In this document: piece after piece, positions 1-7,123 of the stretch
How the letters are laid out: each line of letters begins with the position of its first letter
Position numbering within the stretch: position 1 is the first letter of the stretch
Assembly (NCBI GenBank): GCA_002401485.1
Contig: NVTF01000010.1
Span: forward strand, 1-33,865
Direction of reading: 5' to 3'
Length of the DNA stretch: 33,865 nucleotides
Source of the DNA: Elusimicrobiota bacterium
GTDB taxonomy: Bacteria; Elusimicrobiota; Elusimicrobia; UBA1565
Made by a program: the position numbers and the translations under genes
Notes under the pieces: model-generated
What the model was told of the DNA's origin: nothing
Databases searched by the model: none
The model's input: only the letters and a program-made list of their open reading frames with translations

Positions 1-2
1 GG

Positions 3-59
3 GGCGTGGAAGCGGGCGCTGGAAATCATATCGAGAAATCCCTGGGGGAGAAGACCTAA
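3..59 (+). CDS. 3' end of an upstream gene (partial)
   Basis: Reading frame 3 is open from the window edge to a TAA at 57-59 and gives about 18 plausible residues ending in EKSLGEKT. The other two forward frames stop at 61-63 and 72-74 with less protein-like composition. The TAA overlaps the TAG of the convergent 864-aa gene in a CTAA tetranucleotide, an arrangement that recurs at two other convergent pairs here, which supports this frame. Product unknown; too little is visible to assign a family. Confidence 0.35.
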   Translation, partial: GVEAGAGNHIEKSLGEKT

Positions 60-2650
60 TTAGGAAAGTCTGAGATGCTTAACTTGATGGCGATGCCCCA
101 GCGGGGGCCCGGCAGCGCGCGCGCTAGTGAGAGCCGGTAATACTCCCCGGCAAATTCGAGAGCTTCTGCGGAGGGTGTTTCGTCGCGGCGAATCGCATCA
201 ATGACGCTTTCTCCCCATGCGACGTGCACCGCGAAAAACTCTGTCCCCGGGACTAGGAAGATGCGGGCGATCCAGAGATCGTTTTGACGGACGTCGTCGG
301 CCGCGATCACCGTCCGGAGGCGTTTATTTACGATGGGCAGTTCTTCGGGATGCGTGCGCATGCGGATCAAGTTCACGATATCGAGACGGTGCACGCTGCG
401 AGCCCCATCAAACATCGTTTCGGCGAAGGCCTTGTCAACGCGTGGGTCAAACAGCGGGTGCTTCAGTGCAGGCGCTCGGTTTTCGTACCAGCCCTCGTCT
501 CCGGGTTTGTTGCCGTCTATGGAATTCATCGATTTGAGCGCGCGGGCCGTGTGCAGGTCTTCTATTTTCCACGCGTCCATCGCGCCTTCCAGGATCGACT
601 TCGCCCGGTCTTGCTGCCCCTTCGTTTCGGGAGTGTCTTCTGTGAGCGATTGCTTCACGATGTTCACGAGTTGCCGGACCGTGGCTTTATAATCCGCATC
701 CTTGGCTGTGAGTTTGGAGACGACCGCGTCGACTTCTTCGGCGTCGCTTTTCCATTCCGGTTGGGGAATTTCCAGAATCGCCCGCGCCGTCCATTTCACA
801 TCGTCGTTTGTGAAATCGAGAAAACGGTGCACGTGGGCGGACCAGCCGGCGGGGATCGAGTCTTTTTCGGGATACCGCGCGTGAATGAGGCGCATGAAAT
901 TCTGGGCCTTTATCGCGTCGTTTTCTTCATGTGCCGCGTCGGCCAGAGCTGAAATCTCATCTTCATTGAGCGTATTGAGTTTCCGAACCGATTCGAGAAT
1001 AAGTTTCGGGACTGAGCGTCCCTTCACGCGGCGGGCAGGCCACTGCTTGGACCAGCGGCGGACGTTGTTCCAACCGACTTGTTTACCGTAGGCCCGGCGC
1101 AGAATTTTTAGAATCTCGGCGTCGGTTTTTCCGCCGTCAAAACTCTCGCCGATACGCCAGGAATTGAGTTCGTTAAGCAGGTTCATATAACTGCCGAAGA
1201 CCGAGCCAAAGAGCGCGTAGGACGGTCCGTCGATTTCGTACGGGACCGCCCAGCCCTTTTTGTCGATCCATCGCCGAAGTGATTCTTGGAACTTTTGGAA
1301 GCGCGCGTGGTTGGCTTCATGGGAGGTTGTATTGAGGTCCGCACGGCTTGGCATGACATAAGCCATTTGGTCTTCGCTTGGGTTGTAGTACGCGGCCGCC
1401 CCTTGATGTTCATCGTAGATGATAGGGATCCCGCGGCTGATGAGAAAGAGTACGGCGCGATAGATGCGCGCTGATAAGGTTTTGTCGGCGAGTTTCGCGG
1501 CGGCTTCTAGAATTTTTCGGGCAAGAAAAAACGAATTCCCGCCGCCCACGAGAAGGTAGTCCCCGACGCGGGCTGATTTCCGTTTGCCGGCGAGGGTGTG
1601 CCGCCGTACGACAGAGAGTTCGTGATTTTTGAGATGGGTGGTGTCCAGGATTTGCGTCGGATAGGAGAGGCGGTCCGACAGCCCGGTCAACAGACGTACG
1701 GGGTAGTCGGTTTCGGCCCGGCGGGATTGAGTGCGGAGGAAAACCGCCGCGGCGATGCGTTCGTCGAGGCTGTCGGATTTTAGAAATGAGTCCCAGAAAG
1801 CGAGCCCGTTTTGGATTGTCAGAACCGAATATTCATCCCGGCTTGTTTCAGAAACCGTGTAATTCTTGATTGTCTGATTGAACCGCTTTTTAACAAGGCG
1901 CGGGAGGCGTTTGTTGAAGGCTTTTACTTCCTTCAGAAACAAGGCGTGCTGACGCATGAATTCTTTTTTACCGACCTTGCGGGCCTTGTCCCACCGCTTT
2001 TCCAGCTCTTCGTGCATCAATTCTTCCATGACGTAGCGAACGTCATAGTCATCGATCGGCGTGTAGGCCTTGATGAAGTCGTCGCGCTCCTTGGCCTCGG
2101 AAATCGCGCGTATGCGCGCTTGAAACTCGTCGTTGATCAAGTCCGAGAGATCGCCTATCTTGAAAGTATTCGGGCCGACGATGATCCGGGTGGTTATGTT
2201 CGAGGCTTGTTGGGCGGGCGAAGGAGTATCCGCCGCGTTCACGGCGCCAACCGACTGTCTGTTATCGAAGATGATGGAGAGTTTTGATTGTTTGCTGCCT
2301 TGGCGTTGGAACAGCTGAGCTGTTTTGGAAACGAGGGTTTCCCGGCGGGCGGGGTTTGCTTCTACCCAGGGTCGATCGGGCTGCACTGTGATGCGGGCGG
2401 CAACGGGCGCCTTCGAAGCTAAAGGATTCGTTGGAATGGCAATTGTCTCAAGAACCGGCAGCATACTTGTGGGTAGGCCGGGCTGAATCGACTGCAGCGA
2501 GAGTGTCGGCGCCGCTAGACCCTGCGACAACATCGGTGTTCGGCCGACGATCACGGTTTTCAGGGAAACGGGCACGGAGCGCAGGGTCCGCGCGTGAGCC
2601 GGCGTCGCAGTCAATGCAAATAAAGCTAGGAATAGTTTTTTTCGGCTCAT
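56..2650 (-). CDS. Secreted zincin-like protein of unknown function (864 aa)
   Basis: A signal peptide is visible (basic MSRKK, hydrophobic core, cleavage near AHA at residue 20). A Pro/Ala/Leu-rich leader of about 100 residues follows, ending in an IFD motif (127-129) and AVNAAD (136-141). The body is highly charged and helical. HEANH at 442-446 fits the HExxH zinc-protease signature, and E492 in NELNSW is a candidate third ligand, so a metallopeptidase-like (gluzincin-type) fold is inferred but not proven. I recognise no named family. The ATG lies 3 bases after the stop of the metallophosphoesterase gene, so the two are probably cotranscribed from the promoter at 3706. The AVNAAD leader is shared with the giant membrane protein at 24882. 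Confidence is high that it is a gene and an exported protein, low for the enzyme. Confidence 0.85.
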   Translation of the reverse strand: MSRKKLFLALFALTATPAHARTLRSVPVSLKTVIVGRTPMLSQGLAAPTLSLQSIQPGLPTSMLPVLETIAIPTNPLASKAPVAARITVQPDRPWVEANPARRETLVSKTAQLFQRQGSKQSKLSIIFDNRQSVGAVNAADTPSPAQQASNITTRIIVGPNTFKIGDLSDLINDEFQARIRAISEAKERDDFIKAYTPIDDYDVRYVMEELMHEELEKRWDKARKVGKKEFMRQHALFLKEVKAFNKRLPRLVKKRFNQTIKNYTVSETSRDEYSVLTIQNGLAFWDSFLKSDSLDERIAAAVFLRTQSRRAETDYPVRLLTGLSDRLSYPTQILDTTHLKNHELSVVRRHTLAGKRKSARVGDYLLVGGGNSFFLARKILEAAAKLADKTLSARIYRAVLFLISRGIPIIYDEHQGAAAYYNPSEDQMAYVMPSRADLNTTSHEANHARFQKFQESLRRWIDKKGWAVPYEIDGPSYALFGSVFGSYMNLLNELNSWRIGESFDGGKTDAEILKILRRAYGKQVGWNNVRRWSKQWPARRVKGRSVPKLILESVRKLNTLNEDEISALADAAHEENDAIKAQNFMRLIHARYPEKDSIPAGWSAHVHRFLDFTNDDVKWTARAILEIPQPEWKSDAEEVDAVVSKLTAKDADYKATVRQLVNIVKQSLTEDTPETKGQQDRAKSILEGAMDAWKIEDLHTARALKSMNSIDGNKPGDEGWYENRAPALKHPLFDPRVDKAFAETMFDGARSVHRLDIVNLIRMRTHPEELPIVNKRLRTVIAADDVRQNDLWIARIFLVPGTEFFAVHVAWGESVIDAIRRDETPSAEALEFAGEYYRLSLARALPGPRWGIAIKLSISDFPN

Positions 2651-2653
2651 TGC

Positions 2654-3700
2654 TTAGAGGGCCGCGAAGGCCATCTCTTCTCCCCTACTGGTGACGATGG
2701 TTTCACGTACGCCCTCGGGTCCGGCCTCCACCATGATGTAGTGAGAAATCTTCTGCCCCGGACTTCCGGGATAGGAATAGAGGGGGGACCCGCCGCCGCC
2801 GGAAAGCACGTAGCGAACACCCGCGTATTCGGCGTAGGCCAATGCGTGGATGTGTCCCATATAAACACGTTCGACGCCTCGGCGTGAGACAATCTCGGAA
2901 AATTCCCGCGCTCCTGTTCCAAAATAGGCACGGCTGGTTTTAAGGGCCTTCTCGGCTTCTTCGGCCCCTTGCTCCGGCATTTCGGCGGGCAGCGCCCACC
3001 GTCCCTTCAGATACGCGGGAGGGATATGCAAAGCGACAATCTTGATTTGATCCGTATCCAAGACCGAATCAAGCCAGGTTAATTGATCTTCTGATAAGGC
3101 ACCGCCGGAATCATCGAGACAAACAATTCGGTATCCGCCATGTTCGAAGAAAAAATCGGTATTGCGATAGGACGGGACGGCGCGGGACGCGAACGCCGCT
3201 TTATATAAGGATCGGTCGGCCGGTTTTTTTGGATTGGTTTTTTTACGGTCGTGATTTCCGATGATGGGGAAAAACGGCCGGTCCGCCACCGCCTCGAGTT
3301 TTTCGATGAATTTGGCGTAATTCTTCGGGGTCCCGCGGCTGACGAAATCGCCGAGCTGGAGCACAAAATCATGGGAACGGTCCTGCATATCGGTCATGAG
3401 GGATTGAAAGACCTTCTTCCCTTTAGGAGGAAACACGCGTTCAAACCAAAAGCGCCCGGGTTCCGAGTCCCCGATCAGGGAGAAGGTGAAGGTTTCATTC
3501 TTTCCTCGGGGTGTTTTGGCGAGCTCCGCGCGTTGGGCGTCGTGGCCCCATCTCGCCTGCGCGACGTCCGCGTCGAAGGGCCATTTAATAGTTTTGATTT
3601 GGGTCGCTTGCGTCGCTTGGTGCAAAGCGTCCATAGCGGGCGTGGAAAGCGCTGAGGCATTGTTGACCAATAGCAGGGCCAAGGACGCTTTAATCAGCAT
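2654..3700 (-). CDS. Secreted calcineurin-like metallophosphoesterase
   Basis: This 348-aa protein has a short hydrophobic signal peptide (MLIKASLALLLVNNASA) and most metallophosphoesterase motifs: GD at 77-78, GDFVSRG (117-123), GNHD (148-151), H225 in ALHIPP, and GHIHA (282-286). These are the metal and phosphate ligands of the family, so hydrolysis of a phosphomonoester or diester outside the cytoplasm is likely; the substrate is unknown. The first motif reads GDSEPGR, without the His of the usual DxH, a variant worth noting. The ATG at 3700 was chosen because a TATACT hexamer lies 5 bases upstream and no Shine-Dalgarno is seen, suggesting a leaderless transcript. It leads an operon with the zincin-like gene. 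Confidence 0.88.
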   Translation of the reverse strand: MLIKASLALLLVNNASALSTPAMDALHQATQATQIKTIKWPFDADVAQARWGHDAQRAELAKTPRGKNETFTFSLIGDSEPGRFWFERVFPPKGKKVFQSLMTDMQDRSHDFVLQLGDFVSRGTPKNYAKFIEKLEAVADRPFFPIIGNHDRKKTNPKKPADRSLYKAAFASRAVPSYRNTDFFFEHGGYRIVCLDDSGGALSEDQLTWLDSVLDTDQIKIVALHIPPAYLKGRWALPAEMPEQGAEEAEKALKTSRAYFGTGAREFSEIVSRRGVERVYMGHIHALAYAEYAGVRYVLSGGGGSPLYSYPGSPGQKISHYIMVEAGPEGVRETIVTSRGEEMAFAAL

Positions 3701-3705
3701 GCGCC

Positions 3706-3711
3706 AGTATA
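3706..3711 (-). promoter_or_regulatory. -10 element (TATACT), leaderless type
   Basis: On the minus strand TATACT is followed by five bases (GGCGC) and the ATG of the metallophosphoesterase. No good -35 lies 17 bp upstream and there is no Shine-Dalgarno. One of a series of similarly placed hexamers in this window. Confidence 0.55.
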
Positions 3712-3827
3712 GCCATGCAGGGAGATTTTCACCTTCCCCTAAAGACCCGATTTTGACGTGGAATTGGGCCTATGCACGCCGTTCGTATGACCAGCTCGTT
3801 GGGAATAATATCGATAGTCCATATACA

Positions 3828-3856
3828 TTGACAAAGTCCAGAAATGGACTTATAAT
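3828..3856 (+). promoter_or_regulatory. Consensus sigma-70 promoter of the Xre/RES module with operator in its spacer
   Basis: TTGACA (3828-3833) and TATAAT (3851-3856) are both perfect and separated by 17 bp. Inside the spacer is a perfect inverted repeat, AAGTCCA (3834-3840), GAAA, TGGACTT (3845-3851). A further half-site AGTCCA lies at 3816-3821, so one and a half operators can be seen. Autorepression by the downstream Xre-type antitoxin is the obvious reading, as known for such modules. Confidence 0.85.
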
Positions 3857-3886
3857 ATTAATCGCTAGGAACAAAAGGAGGGTGCC

Positions 3887-4291
3887 ATGACCAGTGAAGC
3901 TGCTGCGAAGTGGAAGGTAGACCCAAAGACGGCATCAGGACCGGCGCTTAGAACATTCTTCAAAATATCTGAGCGCTGGAAATTGAGCGTAGAGGAGCAA
4001 ATGAAATTGTTGGGTCTAACGGCACGGTCGACGTTTTTCAAATGGAAACAGGAGCAGGGTGGGCGTTTGACGATGGACACACTTGAGCGAATCTCTTATG
4101 TCCTGGGTATTTTTAAAGCGCTGAACATCCTTCTTCCGGATGAAGATTCCGCTGATGCCTGGATTAAGAAGCCCAACGATGCGCCGGCATTCGGCGGCAA
4201 ATCAGCGTTGGATCGGTTGATGTCAGGGCAAGTAAGCGACCTGTTTGTTGTGCGTCAGTATCTTGATGCTCAGAGAGGTGGGTGGGCATAG
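3887..4291 (+). CDS. Xre/MbcA/ParS-type antitoxin of a RES toxin
   Basis: This 134-aa protein has an N-terminal helix-turn-helix-like part (about residues 20-75, containing the SVEEQMKLLGL and RSTFFKWK helices). Its C-terminal part (FGGKSALDRLMSGQVSDL) matches the DUF2384/MbcA pattern that occupies the RES toxin active site. The family neutralises the toxin and represses its own promoter. Shine-Dalgarno AAGGAGG at 3875-3881 lies 5 bases before the ATG. The stop overlaps the toxin GTG (TAGTG). The gene is visibly more AT-rich than its neighbours and its promoter and leader are conventional, unlike most genes here, suggesting acquisition by transfer. Confidence 0.9.
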   Translation: MTSEAAAKWKVDPKTASGPALRTFFKISERWKLSVEEQMKLLGLTARSTFFKWKQEQGGRLTMDTLERISYVLGIFKALNILLPDEDSADAWIKKPNDAPAFGGKSALDRLMSGQVSDLFVVRQYLDAQRGGWA

Positions 4292-4986
4292 TGATTCCTG
4301 TCCGACATGTCGAACTAAAGCCGTGTTGGCGAATGATACCTTCAAGGTATCCCGAGGAGAAATTATTCGATCGCGTTTCTGAATCCAGGGATCGGGATGA
4401 GATCAATCAATTGGAACAATTGACCAATCCTCGTCTCAGGGAAGAACGGGGGGAGGTCCCAGGGTTTTCATCATCGGAGCGTGCAACAGGAAAGGGGAGT
4501 TCTTATATCATGGCCGCGTTCGCTTATATTAACCCGGAAGGAAGTCGGTTTTCCGATGGATCCTTTGGCGTTTATTACGCCGCCCGGACATTAGCCACGG
4601 CAGTCGCTGAATGTGTTTATCATCGCGAGTTGTTCATGCGGCGAACAAAAGAGCCGCCGATGCGACTTGATATGCGAGTGTTGACTGCAACCTTGAATGC
4701 CGAAATGCATGATATTCGAGGCATGAAATCTAAATTCAAAAAAGTCTACAGTCGCAAAAATTATTCTGAGTCTCGTTCGCTGGCTGTCCAGTTGCGCCAA
4801 GAGGGCTCGTTTGGAATCGCCTATGATAGCGTTCGGGATCCGGGGGGGGAGTGTCTCGCTGTTTTTAGACCGAAAGCTTTAGATCATTGTCGTCGAGAAA
4901 GGCACATGATATTTGAATGGAACGGGAAGAAAATTGCAAAAGTTTTTCAGTTGCAGGAATTTATATCCGAGGATGAATCCCCATAA
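4291..4986 (+). CDS. RES-domain toxin (NAD+-targeting)
   Basis: This protein has the RES-domain pattern: an Arg near the start (CWRMIP, R14), a Glu after a small-residue helix (TAVAECVYHREL), and a Ser in AYDSVRDPGGECLAVF. Known RES toxins degrade NAD+ by phosphorolysis or hydrolysis, or modify host proteins. I chose GTG 4291, which overlaps the antitoxin stop and has GAGAGGTG about 10 bases upstream; GTG 4282 in the same frame would add three residues. Length (231 aa) is within the normal range, and the frame is intact, so the module is probably functional. It is AT-richer than the surroundings, in keeping with the antitoxin gene. Confidence 0.88.
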   Translation: MIPVRHVELKPCWRMIPSRYPEEKLFDRVSESRDRDEINQLEQLTNPRLREERGEVPGFSSSERATGKGSSYIMAAFAYINPEGSRFSDGSFGVYYAARTLATAVAECVYHRELFMRRTKEPPMRLDMRVLTATLNAEMHDIRGMKSKFKKVYSRKNYSESRSLAVQLRQEGSFGIAYDSVRDPGGECLAVFRPKALDHCRRERHMIFEWNGKKIAKVFQLQEFISEDESP

Positions 4987-5024
4987 TGCCGCATTTTCAA
5001 AAAAAAGATCTGAGAAAGCGGCAT
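4986..5024 (+). terminator. Possible hairpin terminator after the toxin gene
   Basis: ATGCCGC (4986-4992) pairs with GCGGCAT (5018-5024), and imperfect pairing extends inward (ATTTTCA against TGAGAAA). The loop is A-rich and no T-run follows, so this may be a structural end rather than a standard intrinsic terminator. Confidence 0.35.
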
Positions 5025-5092
5025 CAGGGGATCTGCGCCCGTGTAGTCTGCAGTTAACCCCCATCCGGTAGCCCAACATCTCCTCAATTCGC

Positions 5093-5098
5093 TACACT
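5093..5098 (+). promoter_or_regulatory. -10 element (TACACT), leaderless type
   Basis: CGCTACACTGCCCGC precedes the MscS ATG, with TACACT exactly six bases before the start codon. The same CGCTACACT string occurs in the same position before the OmpR-type regulator at 13238. No Shine-Dalgarno is seen. Confidence 0.6.
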
Positions 5099-5104
5099 GC
5101 CCGC

Positions 5105-6226
5105 ATGGAACAGATTCGCGCCTACGAGGAGCTCATCCTCGCCTATCTCAAAACAGAATTCTTAGGAATATCCATTCAACAGGCCCTCGTTGCCTTCGCC
5201 TTCATATTTGGCGGCTTTCTTTTACGAAAGGTGGTGGAACGCTTTTTTGCGGGTATAGAGAAAGCTGTTTCTAAAACCGAGACGCCCTATGATGATCTGC
5301 TTCTTGAGATCGTGCGGTATCCGCTATTGGCCGCCTGTGTTCCTCTTGGGTTTTATTTCGCGCTGCACACCCTGCCGCTGCCGACGAAGCCGGTCGATTT
5401 TTCAGCGCTTTTGTCCGCTGGGTTTAAGACCATCACGGTCATTTTCGTGGTCTGGGTCGCGATTCGGTTTGTGGACGGCGTTTGCAGCGTTTGGGAGGGC
5501 TACGCCAAACGCAGCGATTCGGAAATTGACGATATGCTCGTGCCCATCGTGCGGAAATCCCTTAAGTCCTTCCTGGTTATTGTGGGCGGTATTCTCACCC
5601 TCCAGAACATGGGGTATTCCGTCGGCAGCCTGCTCGCGGGATTCGGTCTCGGCGGCATGGCATTTGCGCTCGCCGCCAAGGACAGCATTTCGAATATATT
5701 CGGCTCGATTGTGATTTTTTGGGACCGCCCGTTTAAGACCGGCGATTGGATTCAGATGGGCGACATTGAAGGAACCGTCGAGGAAATCGGCATCCGGACG
5801 ACGCGCGTGCGGACGTTTGCAAACAGTCAATTAACGATTCCGAACGCAAAGTGGACTACGAGTGCGATCAATAATTGGTCCCGCATGAAGAAGCGCCGGA
5901 TTTCCACGACGATCGGCCTGACCTACGATACGAAGCCCGCACAGATGGAAAAAATTCTTGAGGCCATTAAAGAGTTGATTCGCAAGGACGAGGCGCTGCG
6001 TGATGATTTCTTCTTAGTGAACTTTAAAGGGTTTGGGTCCCATTCGATGGATATTTTCATCTATTGCTTCACTGTGACCACGCAGTGGAAGGAGTTCCTG
6101 GACGTGCGGCAGCGCTTCTTCTTAAATATCGCGAAGGAAGTGGAAAGTGCCGGTCTGGAATTTGCCTTCCCGACGCAGACGCTGCACGTCGCTAAGCCGG
6201 CTGAACTCGCTAAAAGCCAGTTGTAA
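5105..6226 (+). CDS. MscS-family mechanosensitive channel
   Basis: This 373-aa inner-membrane protein has hydrophobic segments near 25-42, 72-88, 108-125 and 152-170, then the diagnostic pore-lining helix rich in Gly and Ala (GSLLAGFGLGGMAFALAAKD, about 174-193). The beta domain follows (FDRPF-like FWDRPFKTGDWIQ, GTVEEIGIRTTRVRT), with NSQLTIPNAKWT and a C-terminal alpha/beta cage. The family opens under membrane tension to release solutes during hypo-osmotic shock. Four helices before the pore helix make it slightly larger than E. coli MscS. The start is fixed by the -10 hexamer six bases upstream. It is a single-gene unit closed by the hairpin at 6246. Confidence 0.93.
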   Translation: MEQIRAYEELILAYLKTEFLGISIQQALVAFAFIFGGFLLRKVVERFFAGIEKAVSKTETPYDDLLLEIVRYPLLAACVPLGFYFALHTLPLPTKPVDFSALLSAGFKTITVIFVVWVAIRFVDGVCSVWEGYAKRSDSEIDDMLVPIVRKSLKSFLVIVGGILTLQNMGYSVGSLLAGFGLGGMAFALAAKDSISNIFGSIVIFWDRPFKTGDWIQMGDIEGTVEEIGIRTTRVRTFANSQLTIPNAKWTTSAINNWSRMKKRRISTTIGLTYDTKPAQMEKILEAIKELIRKDEALRDDFFLVNFKGFGSHSMDIFIYCFTVTTQWKEFLDVRQRFFLNIAKEVESAGLEFAFPTQTLHVAKPAELAKSQL

Positions 6227-6245
6227 CCGTTTGGCTAATTCTCCT

Positions 6246-6285
6246 CGAATCGGATTTTTGAGGCTTTTTTAAAAAATCCGATTCG
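6246..6285. terminator. Perfect 14-bp inverted repeat between convergent genes
   Basis: CGAATCGGATTTTT (6246-6259) and its exact complement (6272-6285) flank a 12-base loop containing a T-run. It sits between the MscS stop and the end of the convergent 96-aa gene. With A/T-rich inner stem ends it could terminate transcription from either side. Confidence 0.6.
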
Positions 6286-6329
6286 TGATTAGGATCAGCT
6301 GATTGGGGGTTCGCGATGAGTTCTAAGAA

Positions 6330-6620
6330 TTAGGTAGTGGGTCCGTTTGCAGCGGATGTCGGAAACAACCCTTTAACGATGAGAGTCATGAACCCGGCCA
6401 TCTCTACGATGATGGCAACGCCGACAGATGTTAAAACCGTTTCCGATAGACCTAATTTAAGCGGCCCGTTTAAATACAGGAGGCCGAAGCTGCCTATGAG
6501 ACATAGCGGATAGGCCTTTAAAAGAAAGCTGACAATTCTTTCTCTCAGAGCGATGTTACTTGCGGCGGCGGCTTGACCCGAGTTTTCAACATCCAGGTCC
6601 TCTACCCGTTGACGCTTCAC
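6330..6620 (-). CDS. Small two-helix membrane protein, unknown
   Basis: This 96-aa product has two clear hydrophobic segments (about residues 29-50, ending LCLIGSFGLLYL, and 60-85, TSVGVAIIVEMAGFMTLIV), a charged N-terminus and no recognised domain. The start is GTG at 6620, nine bases after the stop of the ribbon-helix-helix gene, with AGGAACAGGA just upstream acting as ribosome-binding site. Tight coupling to a probable DNA-binding regulator suggests a two-gene unit. A toxin-like or stress-responsive membrane protein is possible, but nothing in the sequence proves it. Confidence 0.7.
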   Translation of the reverse strand: MKRQRVEDLDVENSGQAAAASNIALRERIVSFLLKAYPLCLIGSFGLLYLNGPLKLGLSETVLTSVGVAIIVEMAGFMTLIVKGLFPTSAANGPTT

Positions 6621-6629
6621 GTCCTGTTC

Positions 6630-6890
6630 CTACGCTGTAACTTTTCCCTTCGGTGAGACTTCGTCCAATGCCGGTGTTGCGAGTTCAACATAGCTGTCTG
6701 ACTCATTATTCATAGCCGCGATGATCGCTCCTCCACGGCTGTGCTTGATAGCCCACTTAAAAAGACTGAGTGCATTATTGAGATATGCAGTTCTCGTGCC
6801 TAAGTTTGTTTCTGCTATTAGTTCGTCCAACTCCTTTGCGCTACTTTCCGACATATCGAATTGAATTCGAATCCGCCTCTCGTTATCCAT
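6630..6890 (-). CDS. Ribbon-helix-helix family regulator
   Basis: The product (86 aa from the chosen start) opens with a beta strand and two helices typical of ribbon-helix-helix proteins (RRIRIQFDMSESSAKELDEL, then TRTAYLNNALSLFKWAI). Such proteins dimerise and bind palindromic operators. I chose ATG 6890 over the in-frame ATG at 6935 because GGAGGAG lies at 6894-6900, directly upstream of it, while the longer form begins on the promoter itself. The C-terminal 35 residues are acidic and unassigned. It heads an operon with the small membrane protein and may repress it through the CTCAT-ATA-ATGAG palindrome at 6931. Confidence 0.75.
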   Translation of the reverse strand: MDNERRIRIQFDMSESSAKELDELIAETNLGTRTAYLNNALSLFKWAIKHSRGGAIIAAMNNESDSYVELATPALDEVSPKGKVTA

Positions 6891-6930
6891 CTGCTCCTCC
6901 GACTTGCTCCCTTGGCGTTGCCTTATTGTG

Positions 6931-6960
6931 CTCATATAATGAGTGTTTGTAAAGTGTTAA
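6931..6960 (-). promoter_or_regulatory. Promoter and palindromic operator of the ribbon-helix-helix operon
   Basis: On the minus strand TTAACA (6955-6960) is followed after 16 bp by TATATG (6933-6938). The -10 is covered by a palindrome CTCAT-ATA-ATGAG (6931-6943), a likely operator. This is a conventional promoter with a leader, unlike those of the flanking genes. Confidence 0.55.
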
Positions 6961-7109
6961 ATGGTGGTATATTGGGCGGTAAGCCCCAGATCAAAGGCGT
7001 TTCGACACGCTTTTTTGATAGAAAAAACCGTGTGATGCGGCCTGCAGTAGTTGCAGGGATCAGCAAGAAACCCTGGAGCGATGACGACGTTGTTTCCCTG
7101 TTGGATTGA
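6939..7109 (+). pseudogene. Short ORF with DUF433-like core, probably a remnant
   Basis: The forward frame encodes 56 residues containing NGGILGGKPQIKG, closely matching the conserved start of DUF433 proteins (GILGGKPxIKGTRI). DUF433 proteins are small, about 70-80 aa, and often found with PIN-type toxins. After this core the sequence departs (VSTRFFDRKN...) and ends KKPWSDDDVVSLLD. The start is uncertain: ATG 6939 overlaps a TATAAT (6935-6940), GTG 6954 is the alternative. No PIN gene follows. I read it as a truncated or recombined antitoxin fragment divergent from the ribbon-helix-helix gene; it could also be a small intact gene. Confidence 0.4.
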
Positions 7110-7123
7110 AACTGACCCAATAC

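Noticed and set aside
284-952. Long plus-strand frame of 222 codons opposite the secreted zincin-like gene
   Set aside because: It is antisense to a clearly coding frame with signal peptide and motifs, and its composition is that of a codon shadow. The same holds for the other long antisense frames at 1811-2287, 9587-10168, 22862-23584 and 23505-24266.
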